DNA of 35,473 nucleotides from Methanobacteriota archaeon (lineage in GTDB: Archaea > Methanobacteriota > Methanobacteria > Methanobacteriales > Methanobacteriaceae), in contig JAEYSH010000156.1 of assembly GCA_023434825.1 (NCBI GenBank), positions 1-35,473 on the forward strand, given 5' to 3'. Both the position numbers and the translations under genes were made by a program. The notes beneath the pieces are model-generated. The model worked only from the letters and a program-made list of their open reading frames with translations. It was not told the DNA's origin and made no database searches. Shown in pieces: positions 1 through 8,256 of this stretch (positions within the stretch are counted from its first letter, which is position 1; each line of letters opens with the position of its first letter).

Positions 1-228
1 ATCAATATCTTCTTTTGAGGTTGTTTCACTTGGAAGTACAAGTCCAAGTATATCTTCTTTTTTAACCGCCCCTGCACAAAGATAAGCTACCAAAGAGGAA
101 TCAATACCTCCACTTAATCCGATAACAAGTCCTTTTGACTTTGATTCATTCAATTTATCGGTTATGAAGCTATTTATTTTTTGAACCACGTTTTCTGTAT
201 CTAGCTCTGGAATAATTTTATTTTGCAT
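1..228 (-). CDS. nadE: NAD+ synthetase, N-terminal part (cut by window edge)
   Basis: NadE makes NAD+ from deamido-NAD+ with ATP and an ammonia source in the cytoplasm. Only the first 76 residues are visible, against roughly 250-270 for the family. They include the ATP-pyrophosphatase P-loop SGGIDSS at residues 40-46, preceded by the hydrophobic strand GLVIGL, and the later LGLVLPS strand, which fits NadE better than other N-type ATP pyrophosphatases. The ATG at 228 is the first in frame and no stop interrupts the frame to the left edge. The gene is divergent from the PhoU/TrkA_C gene at 459. The glutamine amidotransferase domain that some NadE carry is absent from the N-terminus. Confidence in the family is high; completeness cannot be judged. 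Confidence 0.88.
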   Translation of the reverse strand, partial: MQNKIIPELDTENVVQKINSFITDKLNESKSKGLVIGLSGGIDSSLVAYLCAGAVKKEDILGLVLPSETTSKEDID

Positions 229-458
229 TTTAATCACATTACAATGTTAAAAATGAATTTCAGAATGTAATAAAATATTTTTTATTTTTTATATTATCTA
301 TTTTATCAAATATTTATAGAATGGAATATAATCCAAATAATATATTTACTATTTCATAATTTTTAAGTATCTGCATTTTTGTAGAGTCCGTTATGAAAAA
401 GTTTTTAAAAGTAACAATATTATAGTGTATTAGACCTAGTAAATTTGGAGGATGAAAG
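229..458. promoter_or_regulatory. Divergent promoter region nadE / PhoU-TrkA_C gene
   Basis: This AT-rich 230 bp lies between the two divergent starts. For the plus-strand gene, TATTATAG near 417-424 is a plausible TATA box about 35 bp before the GTG start. That would leave a short leader carrying the strong ribosome site GGAGG at 447-451. The minus-strand promoter is less clear among the A/T runs. No operator-like palindrome stood out. Confidence 0.4.
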
Positions 459-1064
<606 letters not shown>

Positions 1065-1374
1065 ATAATTTAATTTCTTGGCAGCTTCTAACTATTTTTA
1101 TCTAAAAATGTCTTTTAAAGTAAACTTATTATAAACTTATTTTAGAAAAATAATCTTTTATATACATTATTTCTAAAAATAAAAATGTTTATATTCTATT
1201 TTTTATTATAATTATTCCATGAAAAATACTGAATTGTCAAGATATTACTAAATAATTAGTAATTAACTAGAAAAATACTCATTTTTTTTAATATTTTTAG
1301 TAATTTTCCCAAACCTTTATAAGTTGATGGGAATATATCATATTTTATAAATTATAAAAGGTGTTGGACTTAAA
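1065..1374 (+). promoter_or_regulatory. Intergenic region with promoter and palindrome before the Lrp gene
   Basis: 310 bp, very AT-rich, with no ORF that looks coding. A TATA box CTTTATAAG at 1315-1323 lies about 52 bp before the Lrp ATG. A perfect 17-base palindrome, TTTTATAA-A-TTATAAAA (1343-1359), sits where transcription should begin and just before the GGTG ribosome site (1360-1363). Lrp-family proteins often repress their own gene from such positions, so it is a candidate autoregulatory operator. A palindrome made only of A/T can also arise by chance. Confidence 0.5.
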
Positions 1375-1812
1375 ATGGATGATGTAGACTTAGCTATACT
1401 CCGTTCTCTAATTAAAAATTCAAGGATTACAATATCTCAGATGTCAAAAGAGATTGATATTCCTGATGCAACAATATCCAACAGGCTTAAAAAATTAGAA
1501 AATGAAGTAATAAAGCGTTATACATTGATCCCAGATTGGCAAAAGATTGGCCTTGAAATAACTTCCATAATTATAATCCAAACAGAATCTGAAAAACATG
1601 GGTCTGTTAAAGAGGAGTTATCAAGGCTTAAAAAAGTATCAGAAGTTTACAGTGTATCTGGAGAGTATGACATTCTGATAAAAGTCTGGGTAAAAAATAT
1701 TAAAGAGTTAAATCAGTTGATAAATTCAAAAATCCGTTCAATTGATGGAGTTGAAGATTTAACTGAAATGATAGTTATGGAACGGGTAAAGGAAGATATT
1801 CCAACACTTTAA
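1375..1812 (+). CDS. Lrp/AsnC family transcriptional regulator
   Basis: A cytoplasmic DNA-binding regulator of 145 residues, the normal family length. The N-terminal winged helix-turn-helix is at residues 1-55 (LAILRSLIKNSRITISQMSKEI...ATISNRLKKLE). The C-terminal RAM ligand-binding and dimerisation domain is at about 62-140 (ITSIIIIQTES...VSEVYSVSGEYDILIKVWVK). ATG at 1375 is used; GGTG lies 11 bases upstream, a rather long spacing. The effector cannot be told from sequence. It is followed after only 10 bases by a reading frame that overlaps the 5' end of mgtE, so it may be co-transcribed with the Mg transporter. Autoregulation is suggested by the palindrome at 1343-1359. Confidence 0.9.
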   Translation: MDDVDLAILRSLIKNSRITISQMSKEIDIPDATISNRLKKLENEVIKRYTLIPDWQKIGLEITSIIIIQTESEKHGSVKEELSRLKKVSEVYSVSGEYDILIKVWVKNIKELNQLINSKIRSIDGVEDLTEMIVMERVKEDIPTL

Positions 1813-1822
1813 AGCGATCAAA

Positions 1823-2059
1823 ATGTCGACGAGTAAATTTACAAATCAAACTTATAATATTTTAAGCTTAAACAGAGCTTCAGACAGTGAATTAGTAGAT
1901 AATGTATCTATAAAGCGGTTGATTAGAATGGGTGGAGAAAATGTTGAAGAGGACTGGCCAATACGTGCAAATAATCCTGAACTGGATAGTGCAGGCATTT
2001 ATCCTAGTTTCAAAAAGGTCTTTAAAAATTCTCCAAATTCCATTAATTATAACCAGTAA
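1823..2059 (+). other. 78-codon reading frame overlapping the 5' end of mgtE
   Basis: A frame of 78 codons starts at ATG 1823, 10 bases after the Lrp stop, without a clear ribosome site. It overlaps the beginning of the mgtE frame, which is in a different register. By my count 21 of its 78 third positions are G or C, against 19 of 42 in the mgtE frame from 1932 to 2057. The upstream frame therefore looks more like native coding sequence over this stretch. The peptide is hydrophilic (N, S, E, K) with no recognisable domain. Either it is a small coupled gene, or it is the true N-terminal cytosolic tail of MgtE joined by a frameshift between about 2025 and 2056. I cannot decide from one sequence. 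Confidence 0.35.
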
Positions 2060-3272
2060 AATTACAGCTTTTTTTAAGGACGTCAGGCGAGTTTTAGGCG
2101 AAACATTCACAGCTCTTTTTATATGTGCAATCGGTGATTTAATAGCAGGTATTCTATTAAGTGGAATGACTGATACACTGGCAATACTTCCAGGACTTCT
2201 TGTACTTATTCCTGGAGCAATTGGAATGAGGGGAAATATATTTGGAGCATTAGGTTCACGATTAGGTTCAAACCTCCATATTGGTACATTATCTCCCGAA
2301 TTAAAAAAATCCCCTGTTTTAAACCAGAATATAATTTCTGCAATGATTTTAACAATTATAATGTCAATTTTCCTTGCATTTGCAGCTAAAGGCTTCTGTA
2401 TTTTACTTGGATTTCAAAGCATAAGTATCGTTGATTTTACTGTGATATCTGTACTTGGGGGAATATTTTCAGGAGCACTTCTTTTACCTGCAACTATTTT
2501 AATATCAATTAAAAGTTATGAAAATGGTTGGGATCCTGACAATGTGACAACACCGTTAATAGCTGCTTCTGGAGACCTTTTTACCATTCCTTCCATCCTT
2601 TTAGCGGTGGAAATACTTTTATGGATAAGGAATGGCTATACAGAAACAATTTTATTCATTTTATTCATTATAATTGGAATTATTGGTTTTATTTATGGAA
2701 TAAAAAATGGAATTCACCTTAAAAAGATTATTAAACACAGTACTCCTACACTTTTCATATCCTCTATCTTTGGAACAACTGCAGGTACAATTTTAAACGG
2801 TAGTTTCTCAACTATTTTAACTAATCCAAGTATTCTGGCTTTAGTTCCTTTGTTTTCAGGGGAAAGTGGGGATCTGGTGAGTATTCTTGGAGCTAGACTG
2901 TCTTCCGGATTGCACATTGGTTCTGTAGAATCCTCATTAAGGCCTACTGGAGGAGCATTAAGAAACTTTGGAATTATAATAATCCTTGCAATAATTATAT
3001 ATCCTATGATAGGTATTTTAGCTTACTTTGGGGCTGTAGCTTTGGGAATACCTGCAATTGGATTGGATAAAATGGTTTTAATAAGTACATCTGCAGGATT
3101 ACTGCTTACACCATTCATGCTGGTAATTGCATTCTACTTAAATATTTTCTCATACAGAAAAGGTCTGGATCCAGATAATATTGTTATTCCATTATCTACA
3201 AGTATGACAGACCCTGTAGCAAACACATTCCTCGTGCTTATGTTAATAATGGTAATGGGAATGACTTTATAG
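1941..3272 (+). CDS. mgtE: MgtE/SLC41-type divalent cation transporter, two membrane domains
   Basis: A membrane Mg2+ (or other divalent cation) transporter of archaeal type. Two homologous integral membrane domains lie in tandem, about residues 45-240 and 275-443. Each carries the SLC41 signature: LPGLLVLIPGAIGMRGN followed by SRLGSNLHIG, and LVPLFSGESGD followed by ARLSSGLHIG. About ten membrane segments are visible. The cytosolic N-domain and CBS domains of bacterial MgtE are absent, so control may come from separate proteins such as the PhoU/TrkA_C product upstream. The start is uncertain: ATG 1941 has GGTGGAG just before it, GTG 1932 is also in frame, and the first 38 codons use codons unlike the rest. 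No start codon is available between about 2030 and the first membrane segment. Confidence 0.8.
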   Translation: MLKRTGQYVQIILNWIVQAFILVSKRSLKILQIPLIITSKITAFFKDVRRVLGETFTALFICAIGDLIAGILLSGMTDTLAILPGLLVLIPGAIGMRGNIFGALGSRLGSNLHIGTLSPELKKSPVLNQNIISAMILTIIMSIFLAFAAKGFCILLGFQSISIVDFTVISVLGGIFSGALLLPATILISIKSYENGWDPDNVTTPLIAASGDLFTIPSILLAVEILLWIRNGYTETILFILFIIIGIIGFIYGIKNGIHLKKIIKHSTPTLFISSIFGTTAGTILNGSFSTILTNPSILALVPLFSGESGDLVSILGARLSSGLHIGSVESSLRPTGGALRNFGIIIILAIIIYPMIGILAYFGAVALGIPAIGLDKMVLISTSAGLLLTPFMLVIAFYLNIFSYRKGLDPDNIVIPLSTSMTDPVANTFLVLMLIMVMGMTL

Positions 3273-3329
3273 ATTAATTCTTGCAAAATAAGCTTTAAAA
3301 ATAGAATAAAAAGAAAAACGTAAAATAAG

Positions 3330-4319
3330 TTATTTGGAACTTAAAGCTTTAACTTCTGGCTCTCCATAGAGAACTTCAGCAATACTGGTGAGCTTATCCA
3401 TACCTTTAACTTCTTCTGCTTGAAGTGGTATTTGAGCTATAAGCTGGTTTCCGAACTTCTCATGGATAGTTTTAAGGCGTTGTTCCTGTATTTTACGTCT
3501 TGCAGCACAGAATTCACAATCTGCTTCTTCTGGTTGGATCTGGTTTACAATAACACCATCAGCAGTCATGTTAAACTTAGCAAGAGCTTGCATTGCTCTT
3601 TCAGACTCGTAGATAGACATTTCTTCAGGAATAACAACCATTTTAAATGAAGTTCTTTCAGGATCAGCTAAAACTCCTCTAGCAGCGTTAATTTGCTTTT
3701 TGGTTTCTTCCATGTCCTGTAAAGCACGGTCTTCATCATCTTCATCGCCCATAAACGGCATGATGTTTTTAAATGCTTTAGCCATGCTTCCAATCTGTCT
3801 CCTGACCTTAATCATTTTCCCTACCCATGAATCCATCATTTCAGGGAACTGGAGTAAACGTAATGTGTGACCGGTTGGTGCTGTATCGAAAACAACGATA
3901 TCATACTCATCAGTGGTCATGTACTGAAGGAATTTATCAAATGCTGCTGTTTCGTCAATACCTGGAGCCATTGATGCCATATCCATCTGATCTTGCATCA
4001 TTCCCATGTCCATTCCAGGGTTAAGAGCTTGCTGTTCCTTCATTTTTTCCTGATAGTCTTGCATTGCTACTTCAGGGTCAATTTCCACTGCTTCAAGGTT
4101 TTCAGCTAGTGGTGTTGGGTTGTGTCCGATGTTCCTTTCAAAAGAGTCAGAGAGAGAGTGTGCAGGGTCTGTGGAAATTACAAGAGTCTTTTTTCCTTGT
4201 CTTGAAAACCATAATGCTGTTGCTGCAGATACGGTTGTTTTACCGACTCCTCCTTTTCCTCCAATGAATACAAATGTTGTTTTTCCTTTGTTGAATTTAA
4301 AGAGATCTTTAAATGCCAT
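3330..4319 (-). CDS. get3: Get3/ArsA family ATPase (tail-anchored protein targeting factor)
   Basis: A cytoplasmic ATPase of 329 residues, similar in length to characterised archaeal Get3. The deviant P-loop is GGKGGVGKTT at 20-29, switch I DPAHS at 51-55, and switch II DTAPTGHTLRL from 145. A CxxC motif (ADCEFCAARRK) sits in the last quarter, as in the zinc-bridged dimer of Get3. A methionine-rich stretch at about 103-117 falls in the region forming the substrate-binding groove. The single ATPase domain and CxxC favour Get3 over a two-domain arsenite-pump ArsA, and no arsenic genes are nearby. The ATG at 4319 is chosen over upstream codons because GGAGG lies 6 bases before it. It is probably monocistronic, with a hairpin pair about 100 bp upstream. 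Confidence 0.9.
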   Translation of the reverse strand: MAFKDLFKFNKGKTTFVFIGGKGGVGKTTVSAATALWFSRQGKKTLVISTDPAHSLSDSFERNIGHNPTPLAENLEAVEIDPEVAMQDYQEKMKEQQALNPGMDMGMMQDQMDMASMAPGIDETAAFDKFLQYMTTDEYDIVVFDTAPTGHTLRLLQFPEMMDSWVGKMIKVRRQIGSMAKAFKNIMPFMGDEDDEDRALQDMEETKKQINAARGVLADPERTSFKMVVIPEEMSIYESERAMQALAKFNMTADGVIVNQIQPEEADCEFCAARRKIQEQRLKTIHEKFGNQLIAQIPLQAEEVKGMDKLTSIAEVLYGEPEVKALSSK

Positions 4320-4411
4320 GTTAATCCTCCATATTCTATATTGATAAATCAATCAAAATTAGATATCAATTATAGTTACATTATGTTCTTTTTATAGTTT
4401 TATATTTAGAC

Positions 4412-4474
4412 TCAACCTTTTTTCGGCGAAAAAAGGATTGATCAAAAAAGTCCTCACCCAAACTTCGTTTGGGT
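4412..4474. repeat. Hairpin pair (cluster A of short three-base-loop hairpins)
   Basis: Two adjacent hairpins lie between get3 and the histone gene. The first has perfect 10-base arms CCTTTTTTCG (4416-4425) and CGAAAAAAGG (4427-4436) around a single G. It extends outward by TCAA/TTGA (4412-4415, 4438-4441) past one bulged base. The second has 8-base arms ACCCAAAC (4456-4463) and GTTTGGGT (4467-4474) around the loop TTC. They lie upstream of get3, whose promoter should be between them and 4319. They resemble clusters B, C and D in design but not in arm sequence. Confidence 0.75.
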
Positions 4475-4604
4475 TGCGGACGGCTAAAATAAGTTTATAA
4501 ACTAAATTATATTCTAATTATCTTCAGTATTTATTTAAAATTTAACAATTTCTTTAAATTGAATAATTTTAATCAATATTAATCTGATATATATCATAAA
4601 TGAA

Positions 4605-5105
4605 TTATATAAGTTTTAAATTTACTGCTGCCAATGTTAAATTAGCTATTGATGGAATAGCCCAATTTGCATTCTTTTTTATCAAATCAATTGGTTTTTT
4701 AATTTTAGATAAACAAACATCTCCTTTCTCAAGTTCTTTTTCTATTAATCTTAAATTATCTTTAATTTCATCAGAATTTGGGTTTTTACCTGCAATTTCA
4801 TATAACTCGCTGAAATTATATATGTCTCCTTCAAAATTCTGTAAATTATTAGAACCTGCTTGTATTCCTTGACTACCTGAAATATGAGTAATATTTATGG
4901 TATTGGCATGTTTTATAACCAATTGAATATCTTCGGGCTTTACAGTTTTCCTTCCAGCATGTTTAGCTAGTCCAATGGACTCATAGGCTATTCTTTCACC
5001 CTCTTTCTCTAGGTATCTAGCTAAAATGATATCAGCATCTTTACTTATTCTTTCTGCACCAGCATTTTTTATGATTCTACCTATTGGAGCAATTGGTAAT
5101 TCCAT
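4605..5105 (-). CDS. Archaeal histone with a long C-terminal extension
   Basis: Residues 1-66 are a complete HMf-type histone fold (MELPIAPIGRIIKNAGAERI...HAGRKTVKPEDIQLVIKH). The residues that matter in HMfB are retained: DNA contacts R10, R19 and R52-K53-T54, the dimer-dimer interface L46, H49, D59, and the small G16 that allows tight stacking. Normal archaeal histones end near here (66-70 residues). This one continues for 100 more. Residues 70-94 contain a glycine/asparagine-rich stretch SGSQGIQAGSNNLQNFEGD, then charged helices to about 135, then a hydrophobic end WAIPSIANLTLAAVNLKLI that could be buried or membrane-facing. ATG 5105 is chosen because AGGTGAT lies just upstream; the GTG nine bases earlier is part of that ribosome site. 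The function of the tail is unknown. Confidence 0.85.
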   Translation of the reverse strand: MELPIAPIGRIIKNAGAERISKDADIILARYLEKEGERIAYESIGLAKHAGRKTVKPEDIQLVIKHANTINITHISGSQGIQAGSNNLQNFEGDIYNFSELYEIAGKNPNSDEIKDNLRLIEKELEKGDVCLSKIKKPIDLIKKNANWAIPSIANLTLAAVNLKLI

Positions 5106-5286
5106 ATTTATCACCTAATTATCATCAGATGTTTCTTGATTATTAATGTATATGCTATTGCTGTTTACTAAAAAATAGTAAAGGCATTCAGTTAATTGGA
5201 TTCTTTAATATTCACTGTTTTATTTTTATTCTTCCAATGCGAAGCAAAATTTTTTTGGTCCAGCTTTCTTGTAAAAAAAGGTTGAT
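5106..5286 (-). promoter_or_regulatory. Histone gene promoter with flanking palindrome
   Basis: Read on the minus strand, a TATA-like CATATACATTAA lies at about 5139-5150, some 35 bp before the histone ATG. A palindrome TTTACTA-AAAAA-TAGTAAA (5164-5182) lies just upstream of it, in the place of a regulator site. The stretch 5183-5286 also contains the 3' side of the pilin-like operon and A/T runs that could end its upstream neighbour. The word AAAAAAGGTTGA near 5274-5285 recurs in reverse complement at cluster A (4412-4423). Confidence 0.4.
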
Positions 5287-6243
5287 TTAGTACCAGGCTT
5301 GTAAAACAAAAAACCACGGTTCTGGATTTAAACTATTAATATTAACTTGAGTTTGATTGGTTCCTTTAGGAACCCTAACAATGTAAGCATCGAAATTTCT
5401 GTCAACATTTCCCGGAGTCCTAACATGAAACCATAGAACTCCTTTGGTATCATTTCCAAGTAAATTTGAAATTTTATCATTGATATTTATTGGATTTTGG
5501 CTGAATTTTTCTCCAGTTCCATTATCTAATACCTTTTCAGGCCTATCAATTATCCATGATGGAGAATTATCTCCAATATTAGCGGGATCTGTTATAATAT
5601 AGAAATCTGTTGAATTTAATTCGCTTAAACTTACATTGAAATAATTACAAGACCACTTTGGTAAACCTGGAGATTCAGCGGCTAAATGGTCTGTATCAGG
5701 GCAGATTTCTTGATAATTAGTTTTATGTTTATTGTTGTAAATTGAAGTTCTAACTTCCATAATGTTAAAAAGAACAGTTCTATTTGCTACTGCAACCTCA
5801 CTTGCATCTTTTGGATCATTTTTAGTTATTTCAATAGCGCTTAAAGATGGATTTGAAGGATAAATTATCATACTGGAAGTTACCCCTTGAGGCAGTACTT
5901 TTCCATTAATTAAATAATTATAATTGGCCTTTAAAGCATTGATTTTCTTCATTGAAAGTGTATTTGGAATTGTTTCATTAGTTTCAGCATTGATTTCTGC
6001 AATCCCCGGCGTTGTGAAGTCATTTATCCCTTCTTCCCATTTATTGGGAGATCCAGATGTTTTTATAAGCATGTCTGCCGCATCAGTTGTCACCCTCTCT
6101 AGTGAAAATCTTGCCGAGTATTCTGTAGCTTTGTAGCTTGCAATATCCATTGCATCTGCTGACATTCCCATTATGATGGTGATTATAACAATTGACAGCA
6201 TTAAATCCAGTGAAAATGCCTGTCCTCTTTTATCATCTTTCAT
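5287..6243 (-). CDS. Pilin-like secreted protein with class III-type signal
   Basis: A 318-residue protein beginning MKDDKRGQAFSLD, followed by a single hydrophobic helix LMLSIVIITIIMGM. The basic lead, glycine and Q-A-F-S-L-D then hydrophobic core match the archaeal class III (prepilin-like) signal, cleaved by EppA/PibD-type peptidases, though the usual E is D here. The rest (about 35-318) is an extracellular domain rich in N-x-S/T sites with few cysteines; I do not recognise its fold. It starts inside the stop of the upstream gene (ATGA overlap at 6240-6243), with GGAG 7 bases before the ATG, so the two are translated together. Much longer than a typical pilin, it may be a minor pilin, tip adhesin or surface assembly protein. 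The class is moderately certain, the role is not. Confidence 0.7.
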   Translation of the reverse strand: MKDDKRGQAFSLDLMLSIVIITIIMGMSADAMDIASYKATEYSARFSLERVTTDAADMLIKTSGSPNKWEEGINDFTTPGIAEINAETNETIPNTLSMKKINALKANYNYLINGKVLPQGVTSSMIIYPSNPSLSAIEITKNDPKDASEVAVANRTVLFNIMEVRTSIYNNKHKTNYQEICPDTDHLAAESPGLPKWSCNYFNVSLSELNSTDFYIITDPANIGDNSPSWIIDRPEKVLDNGTGEKFSQNPININDKISNLLGNDTKGVLWFHVRTPGNVDRNFDAYIVRVPKGTNQTQVNINSLNPEPWFFVLQAWY

Positions 6244-7202
6244 AGATTAACTCCATATTTAGGTCGGTGTCCATTTTCTAAAAAAATATTATAGTATCCG
6301 CTTTTATTAGAATAATAGGTTAGAGTGTATCCACTGTAGTTACCCTCAAATATTACATGATCGCTTGAACAGGGGGCGTTAAATGATGTGTTATTGCTGG
6401 ATACTGCAGGTATTATAAAAGTTTCCATCCCGTAATCTGTGCAATTACCTTTTCCTTCTAATCTGCATAAAAAACACGCGCCGTCTTTACTTTCATGATA
6501 ATAACCGTTATCAATGCAATTTTTAAAATTAATTAGGCATTTCCCGTGACTTATATAAGGATCATAGGGGCATTTTTTAAATATAAGCGGCGAAGTAGCA
6601 TTTATATAAACATCTGAGTTTGTCCTGTTGGATATTTTAAGAAAATCAGTGAGACTGGAGTTGTAGATGATTCTGGAGCTTGTATTTGTAGCCCCTCCAA
6701 AATTTTTACATTTTATAAAGGGCATGGGGTCTTTAATTGGATAATCTGGGTCTATTATGGATACATCTTGACTTATATTTTCATCATGTGCTGTATTACC
6801 TTTAATTACCGAAATTGATGAATTAATCTGCACTTTAAACGGATCTGGGGATGAACCTACTGTTATTACTTTGCATGTAACGTTTATTCCTCCTCTTAAA
6901 TATTTTAAAGATGAATTATCAATTTCCCACTGTAACCTATCTTTAATAGAACTTTTACTGTCTAAAAGAGGATTTTCATTTATTATAACTTCATTTGACA
7001 TTTGTTGAAATGTTTTTTTAGCAATAAGGGGTAAATTTTCTTCCATGTCTTTGGAAGTTGAAAAAACAACATCTGATTGAATTACAGATGCCTGTGATTC
7101 GCTTCCTATACATGTCATATCTACAAAAAGAGTTAAAATGTATATAGCCGGAATTATCAAAAGAAAAGAGACTCCGCTGATTACATATCCGTTCTGGTCC
7201 AT
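6240..7202 (-). CDS. N-terminally anchored, cysteine-rich surface protein (pseudopilin-like)
   Basis: First gene of a two-gene operon, 320 residues. The N-terminus MDQNGYVISG is followed by a hydrophobic helix VSFLLIIPAIYILTLFVDM, an arrangement seen in archaeal pseudopilins but without a clear cleavage motif. The ectodomain has many N-x-S/T glycosylation sites. Its second half has a cysteine cluster (KKCPYDPYISHGKCLINFKNCIDNG... spread over about 210-260, then CRLEGKGNC and APCSSD), suggesting disulfides or a metal site. The ribosome site is AAGGGA before ATG 7202. It is coupled to the pilin-like gene at 5287-6243, so the two products probably work in one surface structure. I do not recognise the family. 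Confidence 0.65.
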   Translation of the reverse strand: MDQNGYVISGVSFLLIIPAIYILTLFVDMTCIGSESQASVIQSDVVFSTSKDMEENLPLIAKKTFQQMSNEVIINENPLLDSKSSIKDRLQWEIDNSSLKYLRGGINVTCKVITVGSSPDPFKVQINSSISVIKGNTAHDENISQDVSIIDPDYPIKDPMPFIKCKNFGGATNTSSRIIYNSSLTDFLKISNRTNSDVYINATSPLIFKKCPYDPYISHGKCLINFKNCIDNGYYHESKDGACFLCRLEGKGNCTDYGMETFIIPAVSSNNTSFNAPCSSDHVIFEGNYSGYTLTYYSNKSGYYNIFLENGHRPKYGVNL

Positions 7203-7392
7203 AATATTCCCTTTAAATTTATAATAAATGGTTACTAATTATTTTAATTATAAAATAAAGGTTATATATAAATTATTTCGTATGTTATAGCTAAATAGCA
7301 CTTTTAAATCATTTAATTAAGTGATAACTACTTATTTGATTAAACAAAGTATTTAAATAAATATTTGATTTATTAAAAAAAATAAAAAAAAT
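7203..7392. other. AT-rich intergenic region
   Basis: 190 bp between the pilin-like operon and the FAH gene, both on the minus strand. It should hold the operon promoter; read on the minus strand, TTATATATAACC near 7260-7270 is a plausible TATA box. Runs of A at 7374-7391 follow the FAH stop and read as T runs on its strand, a likely archaeal terminator. Confidence 0.35.
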
Positions 7393-8169
7393 CTATTTTT
7401 TAACAGAATTTTTAAGCATTCCAATATCTTCTAATTCAACTTCAACAGTATCTCCAACGTTCATCGGCCCAATTCCTGGTGGAGTTCCAGTTGCAATTAC
7501 GTCACCTGGTTTAAGGGTCATTATGTTGGATATGAATTCAACAAGTTCGTAAACATCAAATATCATATTTTTAGTGTTAGAATTTTGTTTTATTTCACCA
7601 TTGAGTTTTAATGAGATTTTTTGATTCATTGGATCTAATTCTGTTTCAATGCATGGCCCGATAGGTGCAAATGTGTCAAAACTCTTCGCTCTAGTCCATT
7701 GTCCATCTTTTTGCTGTAAATCTCTTGCAGTTATATCATTAAATGCAGTATATCCCCCTATAAATTCCTCCGCATTTTTAGATTTAACAAATCTCGCTTC
7801 CTTAGAAATTATGATTCCCATTTCTGCTTCATAATCAACCTGATTTGATGAATCTGGATAAATAATATTATCTAAATGTCCTATTACTGATGTTGGTGGT
7901 TTCATAAAAATTATTGGTTCTTCAGGAATGTCCATATTAAGTTCTTCTGCATGATCTTTGTAATTTAAGCCTACGCAGACTATTTTAGAAGGTGAAAATG
8001 GAGATTTTATAGTAACTTCATCAATTTTATAAGTGGAATCTTTTTTGTATTTATCAACTGAAGATAAGTTTATTGCTTCTAAAACTGAACATGAAAGCTC
8101 TGTTATTTTATTATATTCTAATAATCCTGGTTTTCCATTCCCATTCTCTATAAATTGTACAATTTTCAT
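7393..8169 (-). CDS. Fumarylacetoacetate hydrolase family protein
   Basis: A cytoplasmic metal-dependent enzyme of 258 residues with the FAH C-terminal fold after a short N-terminal domain (about 1-55). Family motifs are clear: KIVCVGLNYKDHAEE, KPPTSVIGH, DYEAEMGIII (metal-binding acidic residues), GYTAFNDITARDLQ, FDTFAPIGP and GDVIATGTPPGIG. Such proteins cleave or isomerise acylpyruvates and related 2-oxo acids, or decarboxylate oxaloacetate. The exact substrate cannot be assigned, and no aromatic catabolism genes are near. ATG 8169 follows a strong AGGTGA site. It is separated from its neighbours by more than 80 bp on each side and is probably a single-gene unit. Confidence 0.88.
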   Translation of the reverse strand: MKIVQFIENGNGKPGLLEYNKITELSCSVLEAINLSSVDKYKKDSTYKIDEVTIKSPFSPSKIVCVGLNYKDHAEELNMDIPEEPIIFMKPPTSVIGHLDNIIYPDSSNQVDYEAEMGIIISKEARFVKSKNAEEFIGGYTAFNDITARDLQQKDGQWTRAKSFDTFAPIGPCIETELDPMNQKISLKLNGEIKQNSNTKNMIFDVYELVEFISNIMTLKPGDVIATGTPPGIGPMNVGDTVEVELEDIGMLKNSVKK

Positions 8170-8256
8170 AAATTCACCTTAAATTATATTTGTTTATGGA
8201 AAATAAGATTAATAAAATTAACATATTAAAAAAAATTGAGTTTGGATTTAATTTAT

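Noticed and set aside
3330..4319. Get3 homologue as an arsenite-pump ATPase
   Set aside because: It has a single ATPase domain with the CxxC motif of Get3, and no arsB, arsR or arsD is nearby.
4412..4474. Cluster A as simple transcription terminators
   Set aside because: The hairpins lie upstream of get3 and about 130 bp past the histone stop, and the second one is not followed by a T-run. They may affect the histone 3' end but do not fit a standard terminator.
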